Of a DNA stretch of 49,586 nucleotides, positions 33,683 through 42,544 are shown one piece after another. The notes beneath the pieces were generated by a model, which was not told the DNA's origin, did not search any database, and was given only the letters and a program-made list of their open reading frames with translations. A program made the position numbers and the translations under genes. Each line of letters starts with the position of its first letter. Position 1 is the first letter of the stretch. This stretch comes from Streptomyces sp. MH60 (GTDB lineage Bacteria; Actinomycetota; Actinomycetes; Streptomycetales; Streptomycetaceae), in the NCBI RefSeq assembly GCF_002939385.1, contig NZ_MULI01000053.1, positions 1-49,586 of the forward strand. The letters are read 5' to 3'.

Positions 33683-34345
33683 ATGAGCAAGACGACAGTG
33701 AAGGACGCCTCCACCGTGGCAGAGTCCGCGCCGGCCAGCGGCACCCGCACCCCGCGCACCGAGGGCGGCAGCCGCGCGCTCGCACTGCTGCTGGTGATCA
33801 CGGGCGCGGCCGGTCTGCTCGCCGCGTGGGTCATCACGATCGACAAGCAGAAGATCCTCGAGGCCAAGGTCGCCGGCACCACCTTCACGCCCGGCTGCAG
33901 CCTCAACCCGGTCGTCTCCTGCGGCAACATCATGGAGAGCGACCAGGCCTCCGTCTTCGGCTTCCCCAACCCGATGCTCGGCCTCGTCGCCTACGGCATC
34001 GTCATCTGCGTCGGCATGAGCCTGCTCGCCCGCGCCACCTACCCGCGCTGGTACTGGCTCACCTTCAACGCGGGCTGCCTCTTCGGCGTCGCCTTCGTCT
34101 CGTGGCTGCAGTTCCAGTCCCTGTACCGGATCAACTCGCTGTGCCTGTGGTGCTGCCTGGCCTGGGTCGCCACGATCCTGATGTTCTGGTACGTGACGTC
34201 CTTCAACGTCCGCAAGGGCTTCCTGCCCGCGCCGGGCTGGCTGCGCGGGTTCTTCGGCGAGTTCACCTGGGTCCTGCCGGTGCTGCACATCGGCATCATC
34301 GGCATGATGATCCTCACCCGCTGGTGGGACTTCTGGACCAGCTGA
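33683..34345 (+). CDS. Vitamin K epoxide reductase family membrane protein
   Basis: A 220-residue membrane protein with a disordered N-terminus of about 30 residues and five hydrophobic segments. VKOR marks are clear: the loop CSLNPVVSCGNIMES with two Cys and the FGFPNPMLGLVAYG helix, and the redox pair CLWC followed by CLAW. Bacterial VKOR proteins re-oxidise DsbA-like partners to make disulfides outside the membrane. ATG 33683 is chosen, with GTG 33680 just before it as an alternative; the Shine-Dalgarno is weak. No thioredoxin-like domain is fused. Confidence 0.92.
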   Translation: MSKTTVKDASTVAESAPASGTRTPRTEGGSRALALLLVITGAAGLLAAWVITIDKQKILEAKVAGTTFTPGCSLNPVVSCGNIMESDQASVFGFPNPMLGLVAYGIVICVGMSLLARATYPRWYWLTFNAGCLFGVAFVSWLQFQSLYRINSLCLWCCLAWVATILMFWYVTSFNVRKGFLPAPGWLRGFFGEFTWVLPVLHIGIIGMMILTRWWDFWTS

Positions 34346-34374
34346 CGGGCGGCCCGCTTGTCGGTGCGGTCCTT

Positions 34375-34380
34375 TAGGGT
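34375..34380 (+). promoter_or_regulatory. -10 element (TAGGGT) for a leaderless rarA mRNA
   Basis: TAGGGT lies 7 nt before the GTG at 34388, with no Shine-Dalgarno between them. The pattern matches the one before 16590 and 8755. Confidence 0.55.
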
Positions 34381-34387
34381 TCAGAGC

Positions 34388-35743
34388 GTGGAGCCCGATC
34401 TGTTCACCGCCGCAGCCGAAGAACGCCAGGAGAAGGACCCGACCGGCAGCCCCCTCGCCGTGCGGATGCGCCCGCGCACCCTCGACGAGGTCGTCGGCCA
34501 GCAGCACCTGCTCAAACCCGGATCCCCCCTGCGCCGCCTGGTCGGCGAGGGCGCGTCGGGCCCCGCGGGACCCTCCTCGGTCATCCTCTGGGGCCCGCCG
34601 GGCACCGGCAAGACCACCCTGGCGTACGTCGTCTCCAAGGCCACCAACAAGCGGTTCGTGGAGCTGTCGGCGATCACCGCGGGCGTCAAGGAGGTCCGCG
34701 CGGTCATCGACGGCGCCCGCCGCGCGGTCGGCGGGTACGGCAAGGAGACCGTCCTCTTCCTCGACGAGATCCACCGCTTCAGCAAGGCCCAGCAGGACTC
34801 CCTGCTCCCGGCCGTCGAGAACCGCTGGGTCACCCTGATCGCCGCCACCACCGAGAACCCGTACTTCTCGGTGATCTCCCCGCTGCTCTCCCGCTCCCTG
34901 CTGCTCACCCTCGAACCCCTCACCGACGACGACGTGCGGGACCTGCTGCGCCGCGCCCTGAGCGACGAGCGCGGCCTGAAGGACGCCGTCACGCTCCCCG
35001 AGGACACCGAGGAGCACCTGCTGCGCATCGCCGGCGGCGACGCCCGCCGCGCGCTCACCGCGCTGGAGGCCGCCGCCGGGGCCGCGCTGGACAAGGGCGA
35101 GCCGGAGATCTCCCTGACCACGCTGGAGGAGACGGTCGACCGCGCCGCGGTGAAGTACGACCGGGACGGCGACCAGCACTACGACGTCGCCAGCGCACTG
35201 ATCAAGTCCATCCGCGGCTCCGACGTCGACGCCGCCCTGCACTACCTCGCCCGGATGATCGAGGCCGGCGAGGATCCCCGTTTCATCGCCCGGCGCCTGA
35301 TGATCTCCGCCAGCGAGGACATCGGCCTGGCCGACCCCAACGCGCTGCAGATCGCCGTCGCCGCCGCCCAGGCCGTCGCCATGATCGGCTTCCCCGAGGC
35401 CGCCCTCACCCTCAGCCACGCCACCATCGCCCTGGCCCTCGCCCCCAAGTCCAACGCCGCGACCACCGCCATCGGCGCCGCCCTGGAGGACGTGCGCAAG
35501 GGGCACGCCGGCCCGGTCCCCGCCCACCTGCGCGACAGCCACTACAAGGGCGCCGGCAAGCTGGGGCACGGGCAGGGGTACGTGTACCCGCACGACCTGC
35601 CCGAGGGCATCGCCGCCCAGCAGTACGCCCCCGACGGGCTGAAGGAGCGGACGTACTACACGCCGACCCGGCACGGCGCCGAGGCCCGGTACGCGGACGC
35701 GGTGGAGTGGACCCGCGGACACCTCGGTCGCAAGCCGTCCTGA
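34388..35743 (+). CDS. rarA: Replication-associated recombination protein A (RarA/MgsA)
   Basis: A 451-residue AAA+ ATPase that acts at stalled replication forks. GTG 34388 (VEPDLFTAAAEE) is chosen because a TAGGGT box lies 7 nt upstream. The entry motif is RPRTLDEVVGQQHLL, Walker A is GPPGTGKTT, Walker B is LFLDEIHRF, sensor 1 lies in AATTENPYFSV, and the C-terminal tetramerisation part includes SHYKGAGKLGHGQGYVYPHD. Homologues are called MgsA in E. coli, WRNIP1 in humans and Mgs1 in yeast. rpsD follows on its own promoter. Confidence 0.96.
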   Translation: MEPDLFTAAAEERQEKDPTGSPLAVRMRPRTLDEVVGQQHLLKPGSPLRRLVGEGASGPAGPSSVILWGPPGTGKTTLAYVVSKATNKRFVELSAITAGVKEVRAVIDGARRAVGGYGKETVLFLDEIHRFSKAQQDSLLPAVENRWVTLIAATTENPYFSVISPLLSRSLLLTLEPLTDDDVRDLLRRALSDERGLKDAVTLPEDTEEHLLRIAGGDARRALTALEAAAGAALDKGEPEISLTTLEETVDRAAVKYDRDGDQHYDVASALIKSIRGSDVDAALHYLARMIEAGEDPRFIARRLMISASEDIGLADPNALQIAVAAAQAVAMIGFPEAALTLSHATIALALAPKSNAATTAIGAALEDVRKGHAGPVPAHLRDSHYKGAGKLGHGQGYVYPHDLPEGIAAQQYAPDGLKERTYYTPTRHGAEARYADAVEWTRGHLGRKPS

Positions 35744-35751
35744 GCAGCCTG

Positions 35752-36038
35752 TAGAATCGCCCGGAGCGCCGAGTCCCGTGCAGTCAGAACGGGACAACCG
35801 GCCGGAACCTCCCAAGGGTTCCAGGAGCGTCGCGCACCGTCGATGGTGTCGCGGGCAGCCCACCACCACCCGGCTTCCGGGAGCGGTCGGTGGGCCACTC
35901 GCGTGCTGCACGTATGTGCCCAGACCAGGGGAGCGGCTGCCCGGCAGGTCCCGAGCGGACCCGGCGGGTTTCCCCGGCTGCGGATTGCGACCTCCCTCAA
36001 CCCTGACAAGCCGGAAACCTAGAGAAGAGACACAGACA
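35752..36038 (+). promoter_or_regulatory. rpsD promoter and long structured leader
   Basis: TAGAAT (35752-35757) is a good -10; a weak TCGCAA lies 18 nt upstream. The transcript would have a leader of about 275 nt. It folds into several local hairpins: GTCCCGT/ACGGGAC (35773-35779 with 35789-35795), GGAACC/GGTTCC (35804-35809 with 35817-35822), CGCGCACC/GGTG-T-CGCG (35831-35853), and CCCACC/GGTGGG enclosing CCCGG-CTT-CCGGG. Such a leader before a lone rpsD suggests autogenous control by S4; that is inference. Confidence 0.55.
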
Positions 36039-36653
36039 GTGGCGAACCAGCCCCGCCCCAAGGTCAAGAAGTCGCGTGCTCTCGGCATCGCGCTGACCCC
36101 GAAGGCCGTCAAGTACTTCGAGGCCCGCCCCTACCCGCCGGGTGAGCACGGCCGCGGCCGCAAGCAGAACTCGGACTACAAGGTCCGTCTGCTCGAGAAG
36201 CAGCGTCTGCGCGCGCAGTACGACCTCAGCGAGCGCCAGCTCGTCCGCGCCTACGAGCGCGCCTCCAAGACCAACATGAAGACCGGCGAGGCCCTGGTCA
36301 TCGAGCTCGAGCGCCGTCTCGACGCGCTGGTCCTGCGTTCGGGCATCGCCCGCACGATCTACCAGGCCCGCCAGATGGTCGTGCACGGCCACATCCAGGT
36401 CAACGGCCAGAAGGTCGACAAGCCGTCCTTCCGCGTCCGCCCGGACGACGTCGTGCAGGTGCGCGAGCGCTCCAAGGAGAAGACGCTCTTCACCATCGCC
36501 CGCGAGGGTGGCTTCGCCCCCGACGGCGAGACCCCGCGCTACCTCCAGGTGAACCTCAAGGCCCTGGCGTTCCGCCTGGACCGCGAGCCGAACCGCAAGG
36601 AGATCCCGGTGATCTGCGACGAGCAGCTCGTCGTCGAGTACTACGCCCGCTGA
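36039..36653 (+). CDS. rpsD: 30S ribosomal protein S4
   Basis: A 204-residue primary 16S rRNA-binding protein. GTG 36039 starts ANQPRPKVKKSRALGIAL, and AGAGAAGAG lies upstream. It has the RPYPPGEHGRGRK block and the S4 RNA-binding domain LDALVLRSGIARTIYQARQMV, then ends VEYYAR. There is no cysteine pair in the N-terminal region, so this is the zinc-free (C-minus) form. The gene stands alone, far from the alpha operon, as usual in streptomycetes. Confidence 0.98.
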   Translation: MANQPRPKVKKSRALGIALTPKAVKYFEARPYPPGEHGRGRKQNSDYKVRLLEKQRLRAQYDLSERQLVRAYERASKTNMKTGEALVIELERRLDALVLRSGIARTIYQARQMVVHGHIQVNGQKVDKPSFRVRPDDVVQVRERSKEKTLFTIAREGGFAPDGETPRYLQVNLKALAFRLDREPNRKEIPVICDEQLVVEYYAR

Positions 36654-36698
36654 TCCAGCGGACACGCTGAACCGAGCAGGCGCAGTACCAGCGGTACC

Positions 36699-38888
36699 TC
36701 AGCCCGCCGTCTCCCCGCCCTTCCGGGTGGGCGAGGCGGCGGGCTTCGCCGTCCGGGCGCCCGTCGCGGCCCGCCCCCCGGCCGTCGGGCGCGGCCCCGG
36801 CAGCGAGACCGGCACCCCGGGCCGGCGCAGCGCCCGCGCCACCGCCTCCCGGCGGCCCAGCCGCGTCCCGTGCCGTACGCACTCCTCGTAGCGCTCGTCG
36901 CCCAGCTGGTCCCGGGACGCCGTCTCGCACAGCTCGTGCGGGGCGTTGTAGTGCGCCGAGCCGAACAGCGGCAGCCCCACCGACGGCCACATCCGAGCCG
37001 CCACGCCCTGGAGCACCGCCGCCTCCGCCGGGTTCCCCTCCGCCACCGTGACCAGGGCGAGCAGCTCCACCGCCAGCACCGAGCCCAGCTGGTCGCGGAA
37101 GCGGTGCGCACTGCCCAGGCAGTCGGCCAGCAGCTCGCGGGCACGCACCGGCTCGCCGTCGCTCCAGGCCGCGTAGGCCAGCACGTACAGGGCGTATCCC
37201 CGCGCCCAGCGTTCGCCGTGGTCCTCGCACACCTGGCGCACGTCCTCGCACAGGCGCACCGCGTCCGGCAGATCGCCCTGGAACGCCCGCGTCATCGCCA
37301 GTTCGACCTGGCTCATCAGCACATTGCTGTTGAGTTCGCCGATCTCCCGGTAGCGGTGCAGCGCGGAGCGCAGGAGCGATTCAGCGCGCGGCATGTCGTC
37401 CGTGACCAGTGCCAGACAGCCGGTGCGGTGCTCCGCGTACGCCACCGCCGTCGGGTTCGCCGACCGCTCGGCCTCCTCCCGGCACTCCTGGAGCGCCGCC
37501 AGCGCGGGGCCCGTGTCGCCCTGGAGGATCGCCACGTAGGCGAGCACCCACAGCGCCTTCAGCCGGGACTGCTCGCCCGCCGTCGGCTCCGCGTCCAGCC
37601 GCACCGCCTGCTCCAGCCAGTGCCGCCCCTCCGACAGCCGTCCGCAGCCGACCCAGTGGAACCACAGGGCGCCCGCCAGGTACTGGCCCAGGTGGGCCCC
37701 GTCCGGCTCGTCCAGGCAGTGCTCCAGGGCGCTGCGCAGATTCGGCAGCTCGGCGTCCACCCGCGCGGCGACCTCGCCCTGGCGCGGCGAGAACCACTCC
37801 AGCTCGCACCAGGTCGCCAGGCCCACGTACCAGTCCCGGTGCCGCCGCCGCAGCCGGTCGGCGTCCCCCGTCGCCTCCAGCCAGTCGGCGCCGTACGCCC
37901 GTACCGTGTCGAGCATCCGGTAGCGCACCCCGGCCGGCGTCTCCTCGCGGGTCAGCACGGACTGCGCGAGCAGCGCGGAGAGCACGTCGAGCACGTCGTC
38001 GGCCGGCAACCCGTCCCCGCTGCACACGTACTCGGCGGCCTCCAGGTCGAACGGCCCGGCGAACACCGAGAGCCGCGCCCACAGCAGCCGCTCCGGCGGC
38101 GTGCACAGCTCGTGGCTCCAGCCGATCGCCGTGCGCAGCGTCCGGTGCCGGGGCAGCGCGGTGCGGTCCCCGCCGGTCAGCAGCCGGAACCGGTCGTCGA
38201 GGCGGCGCAGCACCTGGCCCGGCGACAGCGCGCCCAGGCGCCCCGCCGCCAGCTCGATCGCCAGCGGGATCCCGTCCAGCCGCCGGCACAGCTCGCGCAC
38301 CTCCCGCTGGTCCGCGTCCGGGTCGGCGGCGTAGCCGCAGGTGACACTCCGCTGCCCGGCCCGGACCGTCAGCAGCTCCATCGCCTCCTCCGTCCCCAGC
38401 GGCGCCAGCGGGACGAGCCGCTCCCCGGCCACGCCCAGCGGCCTGCGCCCCACCGCCAGCACCCGCAGCCCCGGGGCACGGCCGAGCAGGTCGGTCACCA
38501 GTGCCGCGCAGGCGTCGACCAGGTGCTCGACCCCGTCCAGGAGCAGCAGCAGCTCCCGCTCGGCCAGGTGCGCGAGCAGCGTCTCGCGGGGCAGCCGGGT
38601 CGTGTGGTCGGTCAGGCCCAGCGCCTCCACGACCGCGTAGTCGACGAACTCCTCGTCCCGCACCGGCGCCAGTTGCACCCGCCACACCCCGTCCCGGGGC
38701 GAGCGGCGCGCGGCCGCCCGCGCGGCCAGCCGGGACTTGCCGACGCCACCGGCGCCGGTGACGGTGACCAGCCGTGCGGAGTCCAGCGCCCCGGCCAGCT
38801 CCGCCAGTTGTGCCCCTCTGCCCACGAACGTGTCGAGTTCCAGCGGTAGATTGCCGTGCGGGATGCCGTCGCGCCGATGGTCTCGCAT
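36699..38888 (-). CDS. STAND-class ATPase with TPR-like C-terminus, no DNA-binding domain
   Basis: A 729-residue protein related to the ATPase part of LuxR/AfsR-type regulators. ATG 38888 is placed 8 nt after a TACGCT box; the frame back to 39014 is less likely. Walker A is GAGGVGKS (45-52), Walker B lies in ELLLLLDGVEHL (D118), and a GLPLAI-type motif reads LDGIPLAIELAAGRLGALSPGQ in two parts near residues 225-245. A winged-helix-like segment follows, then alpha-helical repeats rich in Ala/Leu/Glu to about residue 680. There is neither an N-terminal SARP/OmpR domain nor a C-terminal LuxR helix-turn-helix. The last 50 residues are Pro/Arg/Lys-rich. The signal sensed and the output are unknown. 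Confidence 0.85.
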   Translation of the reverse strand: MRDHRRDGIPHGNLPLELDTFVGRGAQLAELAGALDSARLVTVTGAGGVGKSRLAARAAARRSPRDGVWRVQLAPVRDEEFVDYAVVEALGLTDHTTRLPRETLLAHLAERELLLLLDGVEHLVDACAALVTDLLGRAPGLRVLAVGRRPLGVAGERLVPLAPLGTEEAMELLTVRAGQRSVTCGYAADPDADQREVRELCRRLDGIPLAIELAAGRLGALSPGQVLRRLDDRFRLLTGGDRTALPRHRTLRTAIGWSHELCTPPERLLWARLSVFAGPFDLEAAEYVCSGDGLPADDVLDVLSALLAQSVLTREETPAGVRYRMLDTVRAYGADWLEATGDADRLRRRHRDWYVGLATWCELEWFSPRQGEVAARVDAELPNLRSALEHCLDEPDGAHLGQYLAGALWFHWVGCGRLSEGRHWLEQAVRLDAEPTAGEQSRLKALWVLAYVAILQGDTGPALAALQECREEAERSANPTAVAYAEHRTGCLALVTDDMPRAESLLRSALHRYREIGELNSNVLMSQVELAMTRAFQGDLPDAVRLCEDVRQVCEDHGERWARGYALYVLAYAAWSDGEPVRARELLADCLGSAHRFRDQLGSVLAVELLALVTVAEGNPAEAAVLQGVAARMWPSVGLPLFGSAHYNAPHELCETASRDQLGDERYEECVRHGTRLGRREAVARALRRPGVPVSLPGPRPTAGGRAATGARTAKPAASPTRKGGETAG

Positions 38889-38896
38889 GAACACGG

Positions 38897-38926
38897 AGCG
38901 TACTGAACCATATTCACTCCGTACAA
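38897..38926 (-). promoter_or_regulatory. Promoter for the STAND ATPase gene
   Basis: On the minus strand TTGTAC (-35, complement of 38921-38926) and TACGCT (-10, complement of 38897-38902) are 18 bp apart, and the ATG follows 8 nt after the -10. This is a complete promoter for a leaderless mRNA. Confidence 0.65.
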
Positions 38927-39061
38927 TCGCTTCACCGGACCCGACCGCATCGCGCCGCGCGGGACGGGGAATGCGGTACGGAGCCCCGCGCCCGGCGCGA
39001 TAGGCTCGGTGCACGACTTTCCCGATGTTCAGGCACGTCTTTCAGGGAGCGGGTGCACACA

Positions 39062-39502
39062 GTGTCCGGTGGCGAGGTGGCCGGGATCCTGGTGGCCGTC
39101 TTCTGGGCGATCCTGGTCTCCTTCCTCGCCGTCGCACTGGCGAGGCTGGCCCAGACGCTCAGGACGACCACCAAACTCGTGGCGGACGTGACCGACCAGG
39201 CCGTCCCGCTGCTGGCCGACGCCTCCGCGGCGGTGCGCAGCGCGCAGACCCAGATCGACCGGGTCGACGCGATCGCCTCCGACGTCCAGGAGGTCACCTC
39301 GAACGCCTCCGCGCTGTCCACCACCGTGGCCTCCACCTTCGGCGGCCCGCTGGTCAAGGTGGCGGCGTTCGGATACGGCGTGCGCCGGGCACTCGGCGGT
39401 CGCAAGGAGGACATGTCCGCCCCGGCCGCCCAGGCACGGCGCACGGTGATCGTGGGCCGCACGCTCCCGGCCGCGCGGCGGACGAAGCGGAAGAAGGGCT
39501 GA
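39062..39502 (+). CDS. DUF948 membrane protein
   Basis: A 146-residue protein with one N-terminal membrane segment (VAGILVAVFWAILVSFLAVA) and a long helical region, LADASAAVRSAQTQIDRVDAIAS, typical of DUF948. The C-terminus is basic (RRTKRKKG). The start is GTG 39062 or GTG 39053; AGGGAG at 39044-39049 is 12 or 3 nt away, so neither is ideal. I take 39062, where the usual VSGGEVAG begins. TAGGCT at 39001-39006 is a candidate -10. DUF6167 and alaS follow in tight order. Function is unknown; it may be a peripheral membrane scaffold. Confidence 0.85.
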   Translation: MSGGEVAGILVAVFWAILVSFLAVALARLAQTLRTTTKLVADVTDQAVPLLADASAAVRSAQTQIDRVDAIASDVQEVTSNASALSTTVASTFGGPLVKVAAFGYGVRRALGGRKEDMSAPAAQARRTVIVGRTLPAARRTKRKKG

Positions 39503-39509
39503 CCGAGCG

Positions 39510-39872
39510 ATGTTCCGCCGTACGTTCTGGTTCGGCACCGGCGTGGCCGCCGGTGTGTGGGCCACCACCAAGGTCAACCGGAAGCTCAAGCAGCTCACCC
39601 CCGACAGCCTCGCCGCCACCGCGGCGAACAAGGCGCTCGACGTGGGCACCCGGGTCAGGGACCGCGCGGTCGGGTTCGCGCTCGACGTCCGCGACAACAT
39701 GGCCCAGCGGGAGGCCGAACTGGACGACGCGCTGGGCCTGAACGCCCCCGTCGACCGGGAACTCGCCGCCCCCGGGCGTCCCTACGCCATCGAGAACAGC
39801 GACAGCAGCAACCCGAAGTACGTCGTCGACGACAGGACGACGCACTCGTACAACCGGAATGAGGACCACTGA
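39510..39872 (+). CDS. DUF6167 family protein
   Basis: A 120-residue protein starting at ATG 39510, 7 nt after the DUF948 stop. The N-terminus FWFGTGVAAGVWATTKVNRK looks like a short hydrophobic anchor. A helix follows (VGTRVRDRAVGFALDVRDNM) and a polar C-terminal tail. It matches the small actinobacterial family I know as DUF6167, found between DUF948 and alaS. The stop TGA overlaps the alaS ATG (TGATG), so it is translationally coupled to an essential gene. No biochemical role is known to me. Confidence 0.85.
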   Translation: MFRRTFWFGTGVAAGVWATTKVNRKLKQLTPDSLAATAANKALDVGTRVRDRAVGFALDVRDNMAQREAELDDALGLNAPVDRELAAPGRPYAIENSDSSNPKYVVDDRTTHSYNRNEDH

Positions 39873-42544
39873 TGGAGTCGGCCGAGATTCGTCGCCGCTG
39901 GTTGAGCTTCTTCGAGGAGCGCGGTCACACCGTCGTCCCTTCGGCGTCGCTCATCGCGGACGACCCGACTCTGCTCCTGGTCCCGGCCGGCATGGTGCCC
40001 TTCAAGCCCTACTTCCTGGGTGAGGTCAAGCCGCCCTTCGACCGCGCCACCAGCGTCCAGAAGTGCGTGCGCACGCCCGACATCGAAGAGGTCGGCAAGA
40101 CCACCCGCCACGGCACCTTCTTCCAGATGTGCGGCAACTTCTCCTTCGGCGACTACTTCAAGGAAGGCGCCATCAAGTACGCCTGGGAGCTGCTCACCAG
40201 CCCCCAGGACAAGGGCGGTTACGGCCTCGACCCCGAGCGCCTGTGGATCACCGTGTACAAGGACGACGACGAGGCCGAGCGCATCTGGCACGACGTCGTG
40301 GGCGTCCCCTCCGAACGCATCCAGCGCCTCGGCAAGAAGGACAACTACTGGTCCATGGGCGTCCCCGGCCCCTGCGGCCCCTGCTCCGAGATCAACTACG
40401 ACCGCGGCCCCGAGTTCGGCGTCGAGGGCGGCCCCGCCGTCAACGACGAGCGGTACGTGGAGATCTGGAACCTCGTCTTCATGCAGTACGAGCGGGGCGA
40501 GGGCATCGGCAAGGAGGAGTTCGAGATCCTCGGCGAACTGCCGAGCAAGAACATCGACACCGGCCTCGGCCTGGAACGCCTCGCCATGATTCTGCAGGGC
40601 GTGCAGAACATGTACGAGATCGACACCTCCATGGCCGTCATCAAGAAGGCCACCGAACTGACCGGCGTGGCCTACGGCGACGCCCAGGCCTCGGACGTGT
40701 CCCTGCGCGTGGTCACCGACCACATGCGTACCTCCGTGATGCTCATCGGCGACGGCGTCACCCCCGGCAACGAGGGCCGCGGCTACGTGCTGCGCCGCAT
40801 CATGCGCCGCGCCATCCGCAACATGCGGCTCCTCGGCGCCACCGGTCCGGTCGTCAAGGACCTCATCGACGTCGTGATCGAGATGATGGGGCAGCAGTAC
40901 CCCGAGCTGATCACCGACCGCGAGCGCATCGAGAAGGTCGCCCTCGCCGAGGAGAACGCCTTCCTCAAGACGCTGAAGGCCGGCACCAACATCCTCGACA
41001 CCGCCGTCAGCGACACCAAGGCCGCGGGCGGCAGCGTCCTCGCCGGCGACAAGGCGTTCCTGCTCCACGACACCTGGGGCTTCCCGATCGACCTCACCCT
41101 GGAGATGGCCGCCGAGCAGGGGCTCTCCGTGGACGAGGACGGCTTCCGCCGCCTGATGAAGGAGCAGCGGGAGCGCGCCAAGGCCGACGCCCAGGCGAAG
41201 AAGACCGGTCACGCCGGTGCCGGTGCCTACCGGGAGATCGCCGACAAGGCCGGTGCCACCGACTTCGTCGGCTACACCGACACCGAGAGCGAGTCCACGA
41301 TCGTCGGCATCCTCGTCGACGGCGCCTCCTCCCCGGCCGCCACCGAGGGCGACGAGGTCGAGATCGTCCTGGACCGCACCCCGTTCTACGCCGAGGGCGG
41401 CGGCCAGATCGGCGACACCGGCCGGATCCGGGTCGACACCGGCGCCGTGATCGAGGTCCGCGACTGCCAGAAGCCGGTCCCGGGCGTGTACGTCCACAAG
41501 GGCGTCGTCCAGGTCGGCGAGGTCACCGTCGGGGCCAAGGCCCAGGCCTCCATCGACGACCGCCGCCGCAAGGCCATCGCCCGCGCCCACTCGGCCACCC
41601 ACCTCACCCACCAGGCCCTGCGCGACGCCCTCGGCCCGACGGCCGCGCAGGCCGGTTCCGAGAACCAGCCCGGCCGCTTCCGCTTCGACTTCGGTTCGCC
41701 GTCCGCCGTGCCGACGGCCGTGATGACCGACGTCGAGCAGAAGATCAACGAGGTGCTCGCCCGCGACCTCGACGTGCGCGCCGACGTCATGGGCATCGAC
41801 GAGGCCAAGAAGCAGGGCGCCATCGCCGAGTTCGGCGAGAAGTACGGCGAGCGCGTGCGCGTCGTGACCATCGGCGACTTCTCCAAGGAGCTGTGCGGCG
41901 GCACCCACGTGCACAACACCGCCCAGCTCGGCCTGGTCAAGCTGCTCGGCGAGTCGTCCATCGGCTCGGGCGTGCGCCGCATCGAGGCACTGGTCGGCGT
42001 GGACGCCTACAACTTCCTCGCCCGCGAGCACACGGTCGTCGCCCAGCTCCAGGAGCTGGTCAAGGGACGCCCGGAGGAGCTGCCGGAGAAGGTCTCCGCC
42101 ATGCTCGGCAAACTCAAGGACGCCGAGAAGGAGATCGAGAAGTTCCGCGCCGAGAAGGTCCTCCAGGCCGCCGGCGGCCTCGCCGACTCCGCCAAGGACG
42201 TGCGCGGCGTGGCCCTGGTGACCGGGCAGGTCCCCGACGGCACCACCGCCGACGACCTGCGCAAGCTGGTCCTCGACGTGCGCGGCCGCATCCAGGGCGG
42301 CCGGGCCGCCGTCGTGGCCCTGTTCACGACGGTCAACGGCAAGCCCCTCACGGTCATCGCCACCAACGAGGCCGCCCGCGAGCGCGGTCTCAAGGCCGGT
42401 GACCTGGTGCGCACCGCCGCCAAGACCCTCGGCGGCGGCGGTGGCGGCAAGCCGGACGTCGCCCAGGGCGGCGGCCAGAACCCGGCCGCCATCGGCGAGG
42501 CCGCCGACGCCGTGGAGCGCCTCGTGGCGGACACCGCCAAGTGA
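39872..42544 (+). CDS. alaS: Alanine--tRNA ligase
   Basis: An 890-residue enzyme that charges tRNA-Ala and edits mischarged Ser/Gly. The start ATG 39872 overlaps the previous stop. The class II core carries RTPDIEEVGKTTRHGTFFQM and CGNFSFGDYFKEGA. The editing domain has the metal motif HSATHLTHQAL (HxxxH) and the CGGTHV pair, and a C-terminal coiled coil and C-Ala domain include the Gly-rich GGGGGGKPDVAQGGG near residue 855. Length and order are standard. The stop overlaps ruvX. Confidence 0.98.
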   Translation: MESAEIRRRWLSFFEERGHTVVPSASLIADDPTLLLVPAGMVPFKPYFLGEVKPPFDRATSVQKCVRTPDIEEVGKTTRHGTFFQMCGNFSFGDYFKEGAIKYAWELLTSPQDKGGYGLDPERLWITVYKDDDEAERIWHDVVGVPSERIQRLGKKDNYWSMGVPGPCGPCSEINYDRGPEFGVEGGPAVNDERYVEIWNLVFMQYERGEGIGKEEFEILGELPSKNIDTGLGLERLAMILQGVQNMYEIDTSMAVIKKATELTGVAYGDAQASDVSLRVVTDHMRTSVMLIGDGVTPGNEGRGYVLRRIMRRAIRNMRLLGATGPVVKDLIDVVIEMMGQQYPELITDRERIEKVALAEENAFLKTLKAGTNILDTAVSDTKAAGGSVLAGDKAFLLHDTWGFPIDLTLEMAAEQGLSVDEDGFRRLMKEQRERAKADAQAKKTGHAGAGAYREIADKAGATDFVGYTDTESESTIVGILVDGASSPAATEGDEVEIVLDRTPFYAEGGGQIGDTGRIRVDTGAVIEVRDCQKPVPGVYVHKGVVQVGEVTVGAKAQASIDDRRRKAIARAHSATHLTHQALRDALGPTAAQAGSENQPGRFRFDFGSPSAVPTAVMTDVEQKINEVLARDLDVRADVMGIDEAKKQGAIAEFGEKYGERVRVVTIGDFSKELCGGTHVHNTAQLGLVKLLGESSIGSGVRRIEALVGVDAYNFLAREHTVVAQLQELVKGRPEELPEKVSAMLGKLKDAEKEIEKFRAEKVLQAAGGLADSAKDVRGVALVTGQVPDGTTADDLRKLVLDVRGRIQGGRAAVVALFTTVNGKPLTVIATNEAARERGLKAGDLVRTAAKTLGGGGGGKPDVAQGGGQNPAAIGEAADAVERLVADTAK

